From contig NW_023998416.1 in the NCBI RefSeq assembly GCF_014805625.2, positions 32,498,056 to 32,562,055 of the forward strand: DNA of 64,000 bases, read 5' to 3'. Below, piece by piece: positions 12,201-25,199 of this stretch. Every line of letters begins with the position of its first letter. Position 1 is the stretch's first letter. This stretch comes from Glossina fuscipes. Its lineage: Eukaryota > Arthropoda > Insecta > Diptera > Glossinidae. A model generated the notes under the pieces. It was not told the origin of the DNA, did not search any database, and saw only the letters and a list, made by a program, of their open reading frames with translations. The translations under genes and the position numbers were made by a program.

Positions 12201-13639
12201 AAACACCAGTTATAGCAGGAAAGATGAACATAAGAGGCATCCTCAACAATGAAAAATACGAAAGTAGCAACTATCTCCTATCTTTCTTCCAAAATCAAAT
12301 TTATCCTTACTTCTAGCACACGCTCTATAATGATTGCTTTTCTATTATTTCAGGCATGTTTTTTTCACTCTCTACACGATTTATTCCCCCCTCGTTGGTG
12401 TAACGAACACAGAGTTGCTTTGATAATGTGATTTTAATTCAATTATTTTACTCGATTTTTTTCATATCTGCTCTCGAGTACTTTCCACTTTAAACTACTG
12501 TACATAAGCGAGCTTGTTCGCTAATAAAATATTGTGTGTTCCCGTGTGTTTATAATTCGCATTCAGTGTATTTCTGCTAACGTGTAATTTTTGCTTTCAA
12601 TTGTTCGGCTTGTGTTGTTGCTATTCATTTGCAACTATACTTTATGTTTAAAAGATTCAACGATTCTGGCCTCTACTCTGTACCATGCCCTCTCGGTGAA
12701 ATCTATTTACATAGTTCCTAAATATTGAACACATCACTCACAACAAGTTTTCATTCTAACACATATAAGGCAAAATTGTTGGCAGGCTTTTGACATATGA
12801 CTCCTGGATAATAGTAACATTTAAACGACAAGTTTTAAAATTTCATGACAGTCTGACAATTAGTTTAACGATTACAATGGTTTTAGTGATACTACTTTGG
12901 GTATTTTCGAAACATTGTGCAGCTCTCAATGTCGTTTATGGGTTAAAAGTTAGTTTTTAACGGGGAAAAATGCCATTATCAATCGGCATTGATCATTCAA
13001 ACATCTTATGGCGACTTTTGTCTGGTGGAGAATTCAATTTTGGTTGTTCAGCTAATTTTGCATAAAGTTGTAAGGAGATCGCTGATGTTTAACAAGCAGA
13101 CGAGTGGACAATAACTGGCAAAAGCCATTCAAAGCGACCAAGAAGGTAGGTTGGGAAAGTGATGGGGTGGGGAAAGTCATTGGTTCCTTATTATGGGAAT
13201 CACATGGTATAATCTTCAGCGATCGAAGAGGGGCAAGGTATCAGTGGTGCGACAATATTTTGGAAAAACGTTACTATTTTCAAACATTTCCACCGAAAAA
13301 CGGTAAACAGTGGTCTTTCGGTATACTAATTGAAGGCGAAAAATTTCCCTCACGATTTGCTTTTAGGAAAACATGGCTCTTTTATACCTACACAATAGAT
13401 GCTGCTAGCGCTCCCATTCACGTTTTAAGAATTATTTTTTAAAATTTAATGTAAACTATTTGATAGGCATATAGTATATCAATATTTGAATTGTATATAG
13501 TATATCAATCAATAATATCTTGCTTGTCATAGCACTAATCATAGGATACTATCTTCGCTTTATCTGGCAAGTAAACCGTAGCAAAAAACGCTATAGAACA
13601 CGATAGCGTGGCGCGGCTTACTGGTAAATACACTACGCG

Positions 13640-13945
13640 AGTACACTCAATACAGTTATTTACATAACGGCTTTGCCAAATAAGGCGTTATATGGGAAAC
13701 GGTCTGATGCGAATCATTTTCAACAGCGTTCGTCTTTGGGGCAAAACATGTCTGGGTACCAAATTTCATTAAAAAATCTCAAGAATTGCGACCTGCAGGT
13801 TGAAAAAACCAAGACAGACGGACGGACTGACAAGGTTAGCGAAAGGAAAGGTATAATAAAAGGTGGGTTAAGTTCTTCTGAGTTTGGCATACATCCGCAC
13901 AAACTTAATACACCCTTGGAATGCAAGTGGTGCAGGCTATGATTA
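13640..13945 (-). mobile_element. Dispersed family 1, partial copy
   Basis: Contains AAGGCGTTATATGGGAAACG, TGATGCGAATCATTTTCAAC, GTACCAAATTTCATTAAAAA, CGACCTGCAGGTTGAA, the core GACAGACGGACGGAC and the head-proximal CATACATCCGCACAAACTTA with TGCAAGTGGTGCAGG. The overlapping frames at 13673-13942 are repeat-derived. Confidence 0.7.
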
Positions 13946-15394
13946 TTGATCCCAATAACAGAAATAGTCTTAGCCTCAAATATTCAGCAAACATGAGTAT
14001 GAGTTAAATGGTTATGAAACTATTATTTTTTAAATTGTTATTGCGTAGAAAATAATTGAAAAACGCGAAATGGAAAATATAAGTTTTTCTTCTTTACAAG
14101 TAACCAAGTAGAGGAGGAGAGGATGTGCAAAATTTTACGCCCAAATTAGCAAAAGGAAAAAACTTTTTTCATTGTTACGTTCTAGTTGACTTTTCCTGAT
14201 CATCCAAATTGATTGATTAATAGTTAAGTTTTTTTAGATTGGATCTGCTGCTGCTGCTTTTTTTCTCTCTTAATCATTTCATTAAATCTAAATTACAATA
14301 TTTAACCCTTTCCTGTCTTCTGATTGAAAATCTTTTGCAATTTTTTCAATCTATTATTATTTTTAGTTCTAAAGCACACGCATATGTTTACCTTGTGTGA
14401 TAAATGATTCATCATATGTGCTCAGTATGTCAAACATGTTACTCCGTCTATTGATGATAATGTTGTTAATGTTACTGTTATTGTATCAAAGATCAATGGT
14501 AAAAATTGCATTGTATTATAGATGTTTGCGTTGTCGTGATATCAAATGCCCTGCAGATAATGATGACATGTGCCTCCGTTTCACGGTAAACATATTGTTT
14601 TGTCATCATCACCATTTTTTCTTCATTTTCATAGAAGCAGTCAGTCAGTCAGTAGCAACAAAAAGCGACAAAAAATAGTTACTGGTTTTCAATTCTTTTT
14701 TTTTTCTTTTTTTTTTTTTTTTCTTTACGTTCTTTAGTTCCACTACTAAAAATGATTGATTATATAGGTGTACGTGGTACGCGGCTTCTATTTTCAATGT
14801 AATTATTCTTGTTTTTATGTCATTTTTCTGTTTTTTGTTTGCCTCTTTTCTCAATTCTAATAAATGAAGTGAAGAAATTCAATGCATAATGAAGGAAAGA
14901 GTTGTTGACAGATTGCATACACAAGAGTTTGTATATAATCAGTACTTAAGCTGGTTTAGAATGTATTGATATATGCTCGCATGTATTCAATAGATTTACT
15001 GGCTTGTGCTGATTCAATGCCTTTTAAGCTCTAATCTGGATATTAGAAAGCGAATATGTATATTAACTTTATCGACAGTAGGTATAAAAATACCGATCGC
15101 AAGAACCTAGTTATTCTTGAGTGACGTAAATGTGGCTATTTACGTCTCGCTATTTGTTTGCTACATACGCTGGTTTTACACCCACGAAAAGTAAGATAAA
15201 AACAAAATTTTGATTAGCATCTTTATTAACGTAACATGCTCTACGCCTTACGCAGTTGCTGCAAACCAATAACGCTTCTACGAAATACAAGGTTGATGGA
15301 TTAGTTCTCTTACTCCACCAAAAAAAATGTTACTAAAAACACAAACGCTGTCCTAATTATCAAACTAGCTTCTTTATAAGAAAGTCTATCTATC

Positions 15395-15540
15395 CCCCTG
15401 AATGGCCGTAAAGGCAAAGATCGTTGGTTCAAATCTTAAATAAAATCGATAGCCTTGGGCACTAGTGCTTTAAGACTTCAAATGTTGATTTTGTTTCTCT
15501 GGCTAAATTAATTCTAATAATAGCAAGATTTCTAATAATA
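15395..15540 (+). mobile_element. tRNA-derived SINE, copy 3 (degenerate)
   Basis: Contains GAATGGCCGTAAAGGCAAAG (A-box region), GGTTCAAATCT at 15426-15436, then AGCCTTGGGCACTAGTGCTT and TTTCTCTGGCTAAATTAATT with a short AATAATA tail. About 20-25 nt of the body seen in the other copies is missing between the B box and the body. Confidence 0.6.
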
Positions 15541-16754
15541 GGTCTTTGTCAGGAGTCGATGATCTCATGCAGCGAATGGATCCCAGGTAAGTTGACCAGA
15601 AAAAGGACAAATCACTTCTTACGACGGCAGATATGAGAATTGACTTACGACGGTATATGAAAGATCAATTCATCTCGGTCAACATGTCGTAACATTGTAA
15701 TTTCTTTTCTCTTTCATATTTTTTAAAGAGGGTTCTATGAAACCTCTCGAAGTGATTTTCCAGATGAAAAACACCACAAATAGCTTTGCTCATAAACTAA
15801 AGTTAGCGAAAGTGATCTCGTCGAATCGTGAGGAACCTTTACACCCATTTTATTGTGCGCTCTTTAGTTTGCAAAACTTTAGCTATACGCAACAAAAATG
15901 AATAAATTGTTGTTCAACGGACACAAGGCCACCATTTAACCAGAATTGCTTGCTTGTTCATTTATTTGTTTGTCCATTAAAATCTTAGCCTAATGATAAT
16001 TTTAGTTGTGATTTAAATTTTGATTTTGATTTCATCTTGATTGTAAATTTAGGTTTCAATTGCAACAACGCCTTATCTTCATTACAGCCGCGTTACATTT
16101 CTGTTGCTTACTTCATCGAGCTCTTTGTAATGAGAAATTGGAACACAGAACTGCTGCGTTAGCTCAAAAATGGGTCTAGAAATTTTATACGCCACGATAA
16201 CGTCGATTGGTTGACTCAATCCGAAGATACTAAACGTTACGCAGTCACAAAGTTGTATTGCATTTTCCTTCTCATTCTAACTTAAGAAGCTTTCAATAAA
16301 CTGAACCAAATTATAATGTTTTAGATGGTGCGTTAACCGATCTAAAGTTTAAATATTAAATACCAGCCCATTTCGTGTTTGTTAATTGGTTGTTGACTCG
16401 ACCAGCGGCAGTTAGGCAAAACAAAAAAGCAATGGATGGCCAAATTCCATTCTCCATAAAACCCACTGGATGCTAGCTTTGATATGATGTGTTTTTGACT
16501 TGGCTATCCACGTAACGTTGAATGTTATTTCGATATCCTCGCTTTATCGGAAACTTGTTACTCCCACTAGTCCGCGGCGTTGCTTACACTTAGCCCTGTA
16601 CCATTTTAGAATTGGATCATAAACTATTATAATATGTATGCTTGACTTAATATTTTTCCACCCTCCAATGAAGGGAACATTTGCAACACTTAAATGGCAG
16701 TCCCGGAGACATTATCAGGTGCAAATACGCTTGATTAAATTCTGACTTAAATTT

Positions 16755-16960
16755 TGCATCGACTTGGACACGTCCGTCCGTCTGTCGTCCTATGCGAATA
16801 TGAATCGCAAACTATCTTGTCGTCGCAAAAAGTGCCTCATAGTTGGCAAAAATGTTGGACGTTTGGAAATGAAAACTACTTAAATCGGTGAAGGGAAGCG
16901 TACTTAAGTACGACTTAAGCTGAAAATATCTCAATAGGTAAAAAAGTCGGGCTCCTGCTC
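16755..16960 (+). mobile_element. Dispersed repeat family 3, fragment
   Basis: Core CACGTCCGTCCGTCTGTCG followed by CGCAAACTATCTTGTCGTCG, TTGGACGTTTGGAAATG, CTTAAATCGGTGAAGGG and TAAGCTGAAAATATC. The order parallels 20940-21140. Confidence 0.45.
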
Positions 16961-17697
16961 ACAGTTCATAAACTACAATAGGTGCAATGGTAAAAACATC
17001 GCTGCACATGCTGCGTGTAATTCTGCAGTACAGTACAGTTCAGTGTTTAATATTGTAGGAGGTCGAAATTTCCTTTCTTTCGTTTTTATAGATTTTTTGG
17101 CAGCTCCCCATGTGTGGCATAATTTATTCAATTGCTGTCGTCTAAAATTTTCTTATTTGTTTTAAATTTAAATTATTCAGCAAAAGCTTTGTCATTGATA
17201 CCTTCAGTGACCTACTGACAGCTGCTTGACTGGTAAATGTATATACTTTCAGGTATGCGCAGAATAGGGCATCGCTACAATGTGCTTTCCTAGAAATGAA
17301 TGCAACTGTACTATCATTTCAATAATGACGAAAAATACATTAAGTTTTATTGACAAGGTCGAATGCAAAGGGAAAGAAAAGGTGTTATTAGAACTATTCT
17401 TGCCGCTTTATTATGGCACAGAAGAACGCAAAGGAAAAAAGGAAATTGTTGCCATTGGCCCCGGCTAGTGTGCAAACTTTCTATTCATTTTGGAATATGC
17501 TGTGTATAGCAAGTTTATTATCCACCATCTCATACCAGTTTTAAAATATTCTCATTTAAATATGGGCATGTCATTTGTTTCATCACAATTTTTTTATATT
17601 GATCTTCCATAGCTCCTTAGGTAAGTTTAACATTAGAACCGCCGACATTTTTTATATACCTATTTTGATCAAAGTGAGAGGAATTAAAAAGTATGTT

Positions 17698-17887
17698 AGG
17701 TGCTTGGCCGTATTTTGATCAAAAGTAATGAACGCCGAAAATTTAATTTCGAGCCTTCCATGAATAGCGTCTGCATACACAATAATACTAAATGGAAATA
17801 AGCAACAGAGAGAAGGGGCAGCACACTTTGCATTACTTAGTCGTTTTGACCAATATATGTTTATGATCAAAATACATGCAAGCACCT
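17698..17887. mobile_element. Candidate MITE, 190 bp with 27-bp terminal inverted repeats
   Basis: Left end AGGTGCTTGgccGTATTTTG followed by ATCAaAA; the right end, read in reverse from 17887, is AGGTGCTTGcatGTATTTTG followed by ATCAtAA: 23 of 27 bases agree. No clear target-site duplication is visible. A further TATTTTGATCAAA stands just outside at 17661. No coding capacity; the minus-strand frame 17652-17885 is incidental. Confidence 0.5.
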
Positions 17888-17999
17888 GTCATTTAAACGT
17901 CCTTTTATATAAACGAAAGTCATCAAAGAGTTTTGGAACATTAGATGCTTTGCAACAACGTCTTCAAAGTGCGAATATTGAAATGGCTCCAAATCCTTA

Positions 18000-19522
18000 G
18001 TTCTAGTATTAAAAAAAATTTACTGCTTAACATCGCTTAGAGATATTGTGCCTATTAGTGATGTAAAAGGAGATTTAAAGTAGCATTGCAGCGTTTTGAC
18101 ATTGACATTTTGCGCAGTTCTAGTAAACAGTTTTCGATTAACGCCTGTTATGGATGGAACGTTACAGTTTCTAGCCTACTGAATGAAGTCGTGGCCATTG
18201 GCGGACTTGGAGGAAGCTTGTTTCCAAGTGTGGATTGTACAAGGATTAGACAGGTCTTATATTTCCGACTGTAAGCGGTCGGAAGAAGAAGCGGATCGTA
18301 GACACTAGCTAACTTGTATTATGGGCTCTCATTTAGAAATGATATGAAGTTTGTTGAAGTTGTTAGTGGTAGTTGTACCAATCTAGCTAAGTACGGTACA
18401 CATTTTTGCTCGAAATATACGTATGTTTTTCATATAAAAATTCCCCTTACTTTTTGAACACAATTATATATGCTTTCGACTTAATGTAATTTTAAATTGA
18501 AATTTCCTCTAAGCTCGTCTTCATACTATTCACTTCGCGTTCGATCTTATTATTATTATCATTTCTGCACCATTAGATTAGTAAAATCGTTTCTTGGACA
18601 ATTTCTTAAGAGATGAAAATCAGAGAACTTCAATTTCAAATTATTTAGCTTTTCCAACATTAATCATATCGATCGATAATCGGTAACGGTGTTGTGTATA
18701 TGATGAAATTCTATATTAATATTGAAATTTATTTAAACGAAAAAATGTTGCGTTCCTTTAAAAAGTCCAATGCGAATAACGATGTAAGTTGTATGTAAGC
18801 CTCAACGGTAGCTATAAATAAAAATGGAAATTGAAAAAAAGAAAAAAAAAAACCCATTACCGCAAAAGATAAAAATCTCAAGAGTTTATTTGCAACAAAA
18901 TATAAAATAACAAAAATAATAATAGAAAATCAAAAGTAAATATTTGCGCGCACATATGCATGTATAACACATATTAACCCAATACGCAGTGTATATATAA
19001 TATTCTGATCATTGCTTTGTTGAGATGTTAGATAATGGCACGTACCGCAATTTACTCTAAATATACAATGCAATACAATAACTGCATTATATATATATAT
19101 ATATATATATAAGTATATATATATATATCAAGCAAATAAAAACGAAACATCAACTGTGTATGTATTTTGATCTTGACGCCACATATAAACACACATGTGG
19201 AGAGTTACACAACAAAAATGTGGGAATCGGCACAGCTGGACATAAACCACACATCATCCGCAATAGTGTAGCAAACTACTGTGCAATGTGTTGGCTGACT
19301 AAGTAAGTGAGCGAATGAGTGAATGACTGAGGTGAGAGTGATTTATATCGCCGTAAAATTGTTTAAGGAACCCAGAAAACAAATGAAATAGACACATACG
19401 CACACATAGCCAGCCATATTCACCATATAAAAACATTTACAATTAACACACACAAGTCATAAATGAGAGAATGAGGAACAAATCCGACAGTCTGGGTGAC
19501 CTTAAGGAAACGTTCCTATCAT

Positions 19523-19567
<45 letters not shown>

Positions 19568-20900
19568 GCATGACGGGGAGTTTTCATAAGATGAGATTGA
19601 GATAAATGCGTGACTTGGTGTAAGGCACGCGTTTTACATGACAATTTCACAAAGTTAAAATTTTATATTCATTCGTTGTGTTATCGTTACCGTTACCGTT
19701 GCCGTTGCTTTAATACTAAACATAAGGGCCTACTATGTCATTTCATATACGGTGGCATATTTCTATTCATTACACAATTATATCAAATACTGGTGATCTG
19801 CAGAGAGTCCACCAACATGAGCACCACTGTACCGCACCACCATTACTAATATTAAGCCCACGTTTGTTCATTTCTTTTTTTTATTTTTATTTTTCTGTTT
19901 CTATATTTTTTGCTATGAAAAATGACATGAAACTGATATTGTATGTTTATCAGAAAGATTATAAGGGCTTGCATCAGGCGACATAATAGCACCCTTTCAT
20001 GCGAAAGGAAGGATACATGATTATAGTGCTGCAAGTCTGACACCGTCCGTGTCCGTGTTTGTGTTTCAACAATCAAGCGGGGATTTTCATTAATTGCCTA
20101 CAAATGCGCATGTGCTCAAGCAACTAAACATTATGAAACCACCACAACATCAAGCACTCCCAAGCAAACAAAAGCATAATATAATGTAACTTTTCTATGC
20201 ACATGTGTTTTCATTTGTTATTAAAATGTGTGTTAATATCATTAGACCGACACAATAAACAATATAACGATTGTGACTACAAAAATAAAATAAACAAAAA
20301 CAGCAACAATAAGTAAAATCAACACATCATCACAGCAAATATTTGACAATATCACAGTTTATTGTATAATGTCAGTCAGTCAGTTAGACTACTGGCAGCC
20401 GTTACCGGCTCAATTTAATCCTAATCCCTGCATATAAACGAGCAATTGATCGCATGCTATGTACGCTCATGTATGCAATTATTTCAATGACGACGACAAC
20501 TTGATTACGGTATATAAGATTAGATCATCAACACATCGTAAATGCATATTTCATGTAGTTTATGGCGGCTAATAATTATGACAATTGTGAATAAACTCTA
20601 CTGGAAGGATAATAAACAACAATGTTTGCTAATTTATTTTATATTAAATTTTGTGTTTTTCCTTTTTTTCGTTTTTTTAAATTTTAAAACGAAAAAAATT
20701 GAATGAAAAGACCATAACAGCTTTTAATAAACGCTGAGCCATCAAATGTGTTTATTATATTTGGCTCGTGGTTAATTCGAAAACTGTGGGATTTTCAATT
20801 ACTCGTTAGAGACTTTAATCAAATAAATGAACAAGGGGTTGTGGATTTGAGTGCAGAACACTTCACAGAAATAATAGAAAATTTACGAAACAGACAGAAT
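18000..20900. other. Repeat-poor, simple-sequence-rich intron zone
   Basis: From about 18840 to 20600 there are many CA, TA, CAACAA and A-rich short tracts and few transposon relics. Such zones in fly developmental genes often hold enhancers; that is an inference only. Confidence 0.4.
19087..19128. repeat. (TA)n microsatellite
   Basis: Interrupted TA array. Other TA arrays: 19526-19561, 37836-37912 (imperfect), 43348-43368, 44241-44282, 47697-47728, 47905-47924, 48158-48177 and 63768-63790. Confidence 0.95.
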
Positions 20901-20939
20901 TGTCTAACGGTAACGAGTTCCGCCCGATATCAAACTTCA

Positions 20940-21140
20940 TAATTTTTGATCAGCATCCAATTTTGAATCGATTTGAGCATATCTGTCTGTCCGTTTGCTG
21001 TACACATTCTCCTAGGCGTAAGAATGAAGCTACCGGCTTTAAAAGTATCGCATTGGACGTCCCTCCAAGGACGCTGATATTAAAAATTAGCTAAATCTAT
21101 TGAAGTACACGCCTACAGTACTACGTAAACTGAGAATACC
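20940..21140 (+). mobile_element. Dispersed repeat family 3, fragment
   Basis: Contains TTTTGATCAGCATCCA, ATCGATTTGAGCATATCTG, the core CTGTCTGTCCGTTTG, AAGAATGAAGCTACCGGC, TTGGACGTCCCTCC, CTAAATCTATTGAAGTAC and GTAAACTGAGAATACC. Frames at 20748-21094 overlap it. Confidence 0.45.
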
Positions 21141-22239
21141 TTTGTTTTCAGAGCGAAAAATAATTGGCCTTGTGGTCATTGCTCAGAAATCGCGCCAGAT
21201 GACCCAGACCATTGTGAAGGGACTTCGACATGAGCTCAATCTGTACTTCCGAAGATGAAGTGCAATTTCTTATAGACAAAAATATTTTGTTAGTGCGCCG
21301 TTCACGCCGGTGATTTCATTGTGAAATCCTTGTTTTCGGCAAAAGAAACCGAGTTGTGACAATCGATGGATTGGCTACTGGATTAAGACATCCGTTTATT
21401 TTGTATAAAAAAGTTGGTCTTATAAGGCGAGCAGAACAGAGTTTTTGAAAAAATAATTTCAAAATACCCGACCTCAACGGTAAGTTCGACAAATAATATA
21501 CAAAAAAATTTTACCTTAAAGGCTTTTTGATTATTACTGTTTTCTCCATAAGTCCATAAACTTTCTCGGATTTTTCATTATTAATCTGATGAACTAATTT
21601 CATCTTTATACGCGTGAGTGCCAAGTCACTAGACTAGCGCTATATGTGCTAGTCTGTCCGTCCGCCATTTGTTATTAAAGTCGCAAAAATGCGAAAGAGA
21701 GAAGTCCAAAGCTAGCATATGTGTTTATTAAAGAACTTGCTGGAACCCCAAACATCGAGCAATACTTTTTTTATGATAAAATGCTGAACACGTTAACAAA
21801 ATGTTAAGGGTTTCTATATACTTAGGCTTGAAGTCTTCACAAAATTAAGCTTATAGAAAATCAAACCATGATTTCTTCGTTTTATTCAACCAGTTCATGG
21901 TCATATGGTACGCAGAACAGAACAGGATTAGGCCTTTCATAGAGATCAAAGGTGGCATAACAATTTCCTTCAGTCCATCTATATTTCTATGTAGAAATAT
22001 TAGAACAAACTCATGATACTTTTCCGTTCAATAAAAAATCTCTTAGACTACCTAAGATGTTTATTAGATTTCGAAGCATTCTTACTTATTTTCAGCCTAG
22101 TTTATCGGCATACTTGCGTGGGTTTTTTTTGATGCGAAGATCACTGATGAATAAATGAAGTTTGAAGTATTTAAAACGAGTAAAAAAGGGATGATACACC
22201 GTTTTCTTTAATACGGTTAGTCATATAACGACTGAACAC

Positions 22240-22410
22240 AAGAAACCAAACCATACAGACAGACAGACAATGTTAGATCAATGTAAGAAGGGATTCCGAA
22301 TCGACCGGTAAAATAAAAAATGGGTCTATCTCAAGTCCTTCGGGGTGTTGCATACAGCCGCACATACTTGATATAACTTTACACTACAAGCGATGTAGGG
22401 TATAAAAACG
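22240..22410 (-). mobile_element. Dispersed family 1-like fragment
   Basis: CAGACAGACAGACAATG core in reverse, AAGGGATTCCGAATCGACCG, GGGTGTTGCATACAGCCGCA, and an end GTAGGGTATAAAAACGCCAT. A similar GTAGGTATAAAAATACCGAT end stands alone at 15078-15100. Confidence 0.45.
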
Positions 22411-22930
22411 CCATCGCAAAACTATAGAATCTGACACTTAGAGTATAGCGCAAGGAAGAGAGAGATGTCTGAATATGTAGAACAGAAGAAAAACAAGGCA
22501 ATGAAAAGAAAAGTGAAATCCAGTCTCACATGTAGACGTTTATTTGAATATGAATAAAAATTCTGAGTGTGTGAGTATCTGTGCTTAGGTATGTTCGCCT
22601 TCCTTGTATTGAAAGTAACCGCTGCAAGCAAATATTTTCCCAAGAATAAAAACGCACTAAAACCTTATGTGTACCTTTCGTTCAAATGTGTAACATCTGG
22701 TCGGCGTGCATGTGCTTGTACCTTATGGATTCATGTTCAGAGCAACTTGTTTAATTATTTTTTACATTTTAAATTATGTAAATTGTACTAATTTTGTAAC
22801 GTATTTCTTTGCTTTGTCGTGTTTTCTTTTACCGATAGTAACAACTTCAAGTCATGCTTAGGTGAACACGAGCAGAGTAATTTTGAAGGACATATGTCAT
22901 CCTTATAAAAAGTATTTCACCATTTCTTAC

Positions 22931-23138
22931 CATTATCACCGCGTTTACTTTTATCGTTTATGCCATGGCTTGAGGAACCACCCGCCAATCCTTTAAATGG
23001 AGAGGTTCCAGGAGGAGGAGGATTATCACTATCTTGTTGATGCTGATCGTGTAACTGATGCTCGTGGGGAGTTTTGGGTCGACAATCAACAATGATTTCT
23101 TCACCAAGTGCTATATCACGATTTGCTTCATACCACAG
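22931..23138 (-). CDS. ham: hamlet-like PRDM gene: exon with end of PR domain and linker
   Basis: 208 nt, starts in phase 0 (acceptor tactatttttag) and ends one base into a codon (AATG|GTAAGA). Residues 199-267 begin LWYEANRDIALGEEIIVDCR, which is the PR-domain C-terminal strand: Tyr-Glu-Ala-x-Arg-Asp-Ile-Ala-x-Gly-Glu-Glu. PRDM proteins commonly finish this motif with Leu-Leu-x-(Trp/Phe)-(Tyr/Met); here it is Ile-Ile-Val-Asp-Cys, so the usual aromatic pair is absent. The rest is a hydrophilic linker rich in His, Gln, Asp, Pro and Ser with no visible domain. The split Gly codon is completed by the exon at 10260-10410 after a 12.5-kb intron. Confidence 0.9.
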
Positions 23139-23217
23139 CTAAAAATAGTAATCCGAAGATAAAGGTAAGATTTGAAAAAAGAAAGAAGAATTCTTTCACA
23201 ATTCTACGACAACTTAC

Positions 23218-23358
23218 ACATCCTCCTATAAAATAACTCTTTAAATTAGTTTCCTTTTCCCCATCGACCGTCGCTGCAGAACGTATTTTCTTTAGCAGGT
23301 TTAATACCTCTGTTGAAGGTTTTAATAAGTTCCGTAAGTGAGGTGGCATTGTAATAAT
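23218..23358 (-). CDS. ham: hamlet-like PRDM gene: exon with middle of PR domain
   Basis: 141 nt, 47 codons, phase 0 at both ends, acceptor gattttttttcag-like with a T-rich tract, donor GTAAGT. It encodes IITMPPHLRNLLK...IRSAATVDGEKETNLKSYFIGGC (residues 152-198). The block IRSA...EKETNLKSYFIGG corresponds to the PR-domain segment in which an Ile-Arg-(Ser/Phe)-Ala motif is followed by a Gln/Glu-rich turn and Asn-Leu. Compared with vertebrate PRDM3/16, the stretch between the Trp of the previous exon and IRSA is diverged and lacks the usual Trp-(Ile/Leu)-x-Tyr motif. Phase matches both neighbours exactly, so the exon is well supported. It is separated from the next exon by a 79-bp intron, in contrast to the 10.8-kb intron on its other side. 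Confidence 0.9.
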
Positions 23359-24544
23359 CTGAAAAAAATCCCAAAAAAGTTTATTAACAAAACGTAACTT
23401 TGTGTATGTATCATTCTATGATTTCGTGTTGTCGGATATCCTCTAATAATCATAGCTGTTGATAAGTGGAAATTTTTCTCTTAGAGAAATTGTTATCTTA
23501 AACATACACGCTTTGCTTTTCAATATAAATTTTCTCATTTGGGTTGACGCGACTGTCATCCACATCATCCGATAGAAGGTTGCAATATCAGATCATTTGC
23601 GATCAAGAAGAAGAGAAAGAAGAAGACATAAACGATACTGGTGCAGACGAAGAAACCATATCAACTAGATCGCATTGAACGTGCTCACTTAAACCGGAAC
23701 AAGTCGAGAGTAATGCATAAGTCGTCTAAGTTGAAGCAGAAGTCCATCAACAAATTATTTTCATCCTAAATATTCTAATTTTGTATTGCTTTCTTCTTTC
23801 GCTCTTTGTTATGCAACTATGTAATAAATACACGTATTTTGAAATCTAGTTCCCTCGTAAGGGTCGCCCTAAGGCAAATAATAAATCTAGGTAAAGTCGA
23901 TTTTGCGAATTTATCCACAAGGAGCTCTTTCTACGAAGTCAAATAGTTAATCAAGTTTATTGCCTATGATTTCACATTAAACAAAACAACTTAGGGCAGA
24001 AGGCATTCTTTAATGGCTCGCTGACTACTTTCAAAGGGAAAATCGCGTATCAGAAAGGCGTAGAAGAAATTTCTTTAAATACGATTAATTATATTATATT
24101 TAAATGATTACGAAAATATTTTGCCCGACTTTGCAACTTCCCTTATACTTTGAACAAGGTGGTATCTTAGATTCACCTCAAGGTCATATAACGATAAGAA
24201 CACAAATGGGGAAAGTAAATGTAGACCACGAATTTCTCCATATTAAGATAAACAGTTAAGTTAATAAACCAGTCAAGTTGGTGTTTACATAAACAAAATG
24301 TTCAGTTTAAAGACTAGAAGCAAAAAGATGAAGAATTAACTGGTAAAGGTGTACAATTTTCACAAGATATTCTATGCAAATTGCTGACTCAAAAAGAAAA
24401 ATGCACAATTTTCGTTCCTTAGTGTGTGCTCCAAACATTATCAAGCATTCCGCGAGATATTTCGCGGTCAAGCACAAAAACAACTCCAGTTCAAATAGAA
24501 AAATTATTAAATTTAAGTTGCGCTATGGTGAAACTATCCTGAAC

Positions 24545-25190
24545 AAGTAAGATCGCTATAATCGGGCAAGACCAACCATTAAGCGACACACACCATTTCG
24601 TTCAATATAATTCTTCATTTGTTGTCGTGGTAATATACCAAAAATTATGCCATCTTTACTAGGGCAGTGTTTATGTGGAAGAGGACTCAAAACCTGAACT
24701 AATGTGATTAGGACAAAATAACTTTTCCTTCCAAAGATCTTGCTATTCACCTAAAGATTGAACTTTGCTGCCATGCAAACGCTTACTTCTCCCAATAACA
24801 CTTATATGTGGTGCGGTCCAAACAATATTTTGGTGTAATTAAGTTTTATGTCAAATTATATTAGAACAGACAACAATTTTAGTTATATAATACTAAGAAA
24901 TTGATCATATTATCAAATAAAGGCTCACTTTTTGCTGCAACAGCTAAGTAGTAGAGTGTTCAAGAAATTCTTTATTACCATTTTAGTATTCCAAAACAGT
25001 AGGAAGTTTTGTCGAGAAATTTTGAAATTTGCAATCAATTTTCAAGGGCTCTCGGCGTTGCGTCAAAACACTTATTTGTATAAAGAATTTCGCCAAAATA
25101 TTTTAAAACGATGCCACTTGTGGGTTGAACTCAATAATATCGAATCTTCTTAAGTTATACGTTCCCACGAACTTAATAAATTGTAAACCG
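24545..25190 (-). mobile_element. Dispersed family 1, partial copy
   Basis: Starts with the family's terminal block (TATAATCGGGCAAGACCAAC, compare ATTATAGTCGGGCAAGACCG at 8063) and continues through GTTTTGTCGAGAAATTTTGA, AATTTTCAAGGGCTCTCG and CACTTGTGGGTTGAACTC. The pyrimidine core is lost. Confidence 0.6.
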
Positions 25191-25199
25191 GCAAAAAGC

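Larger units (their letters stand above)
10430..16750. other. Part of the 12.5-kb intron
   Basis: Apart from the mariner relic, family 1 copy and SINE copy 3, this is AT-rich DNA with short simple repeats (a CAGT array near 14640). The 112-codon plus-strand frame at 13104-13442 has no recognised motif and lies next to repeats; it is not called as a gene. Confidence 0.55.

Noticed and set aside
13104..13442. 112-codon plus-strand open frame
   Set aside because: No recognised domain, next to family 1 sequence; Lys/Phe/Trp-rich content typical of chance frames here.
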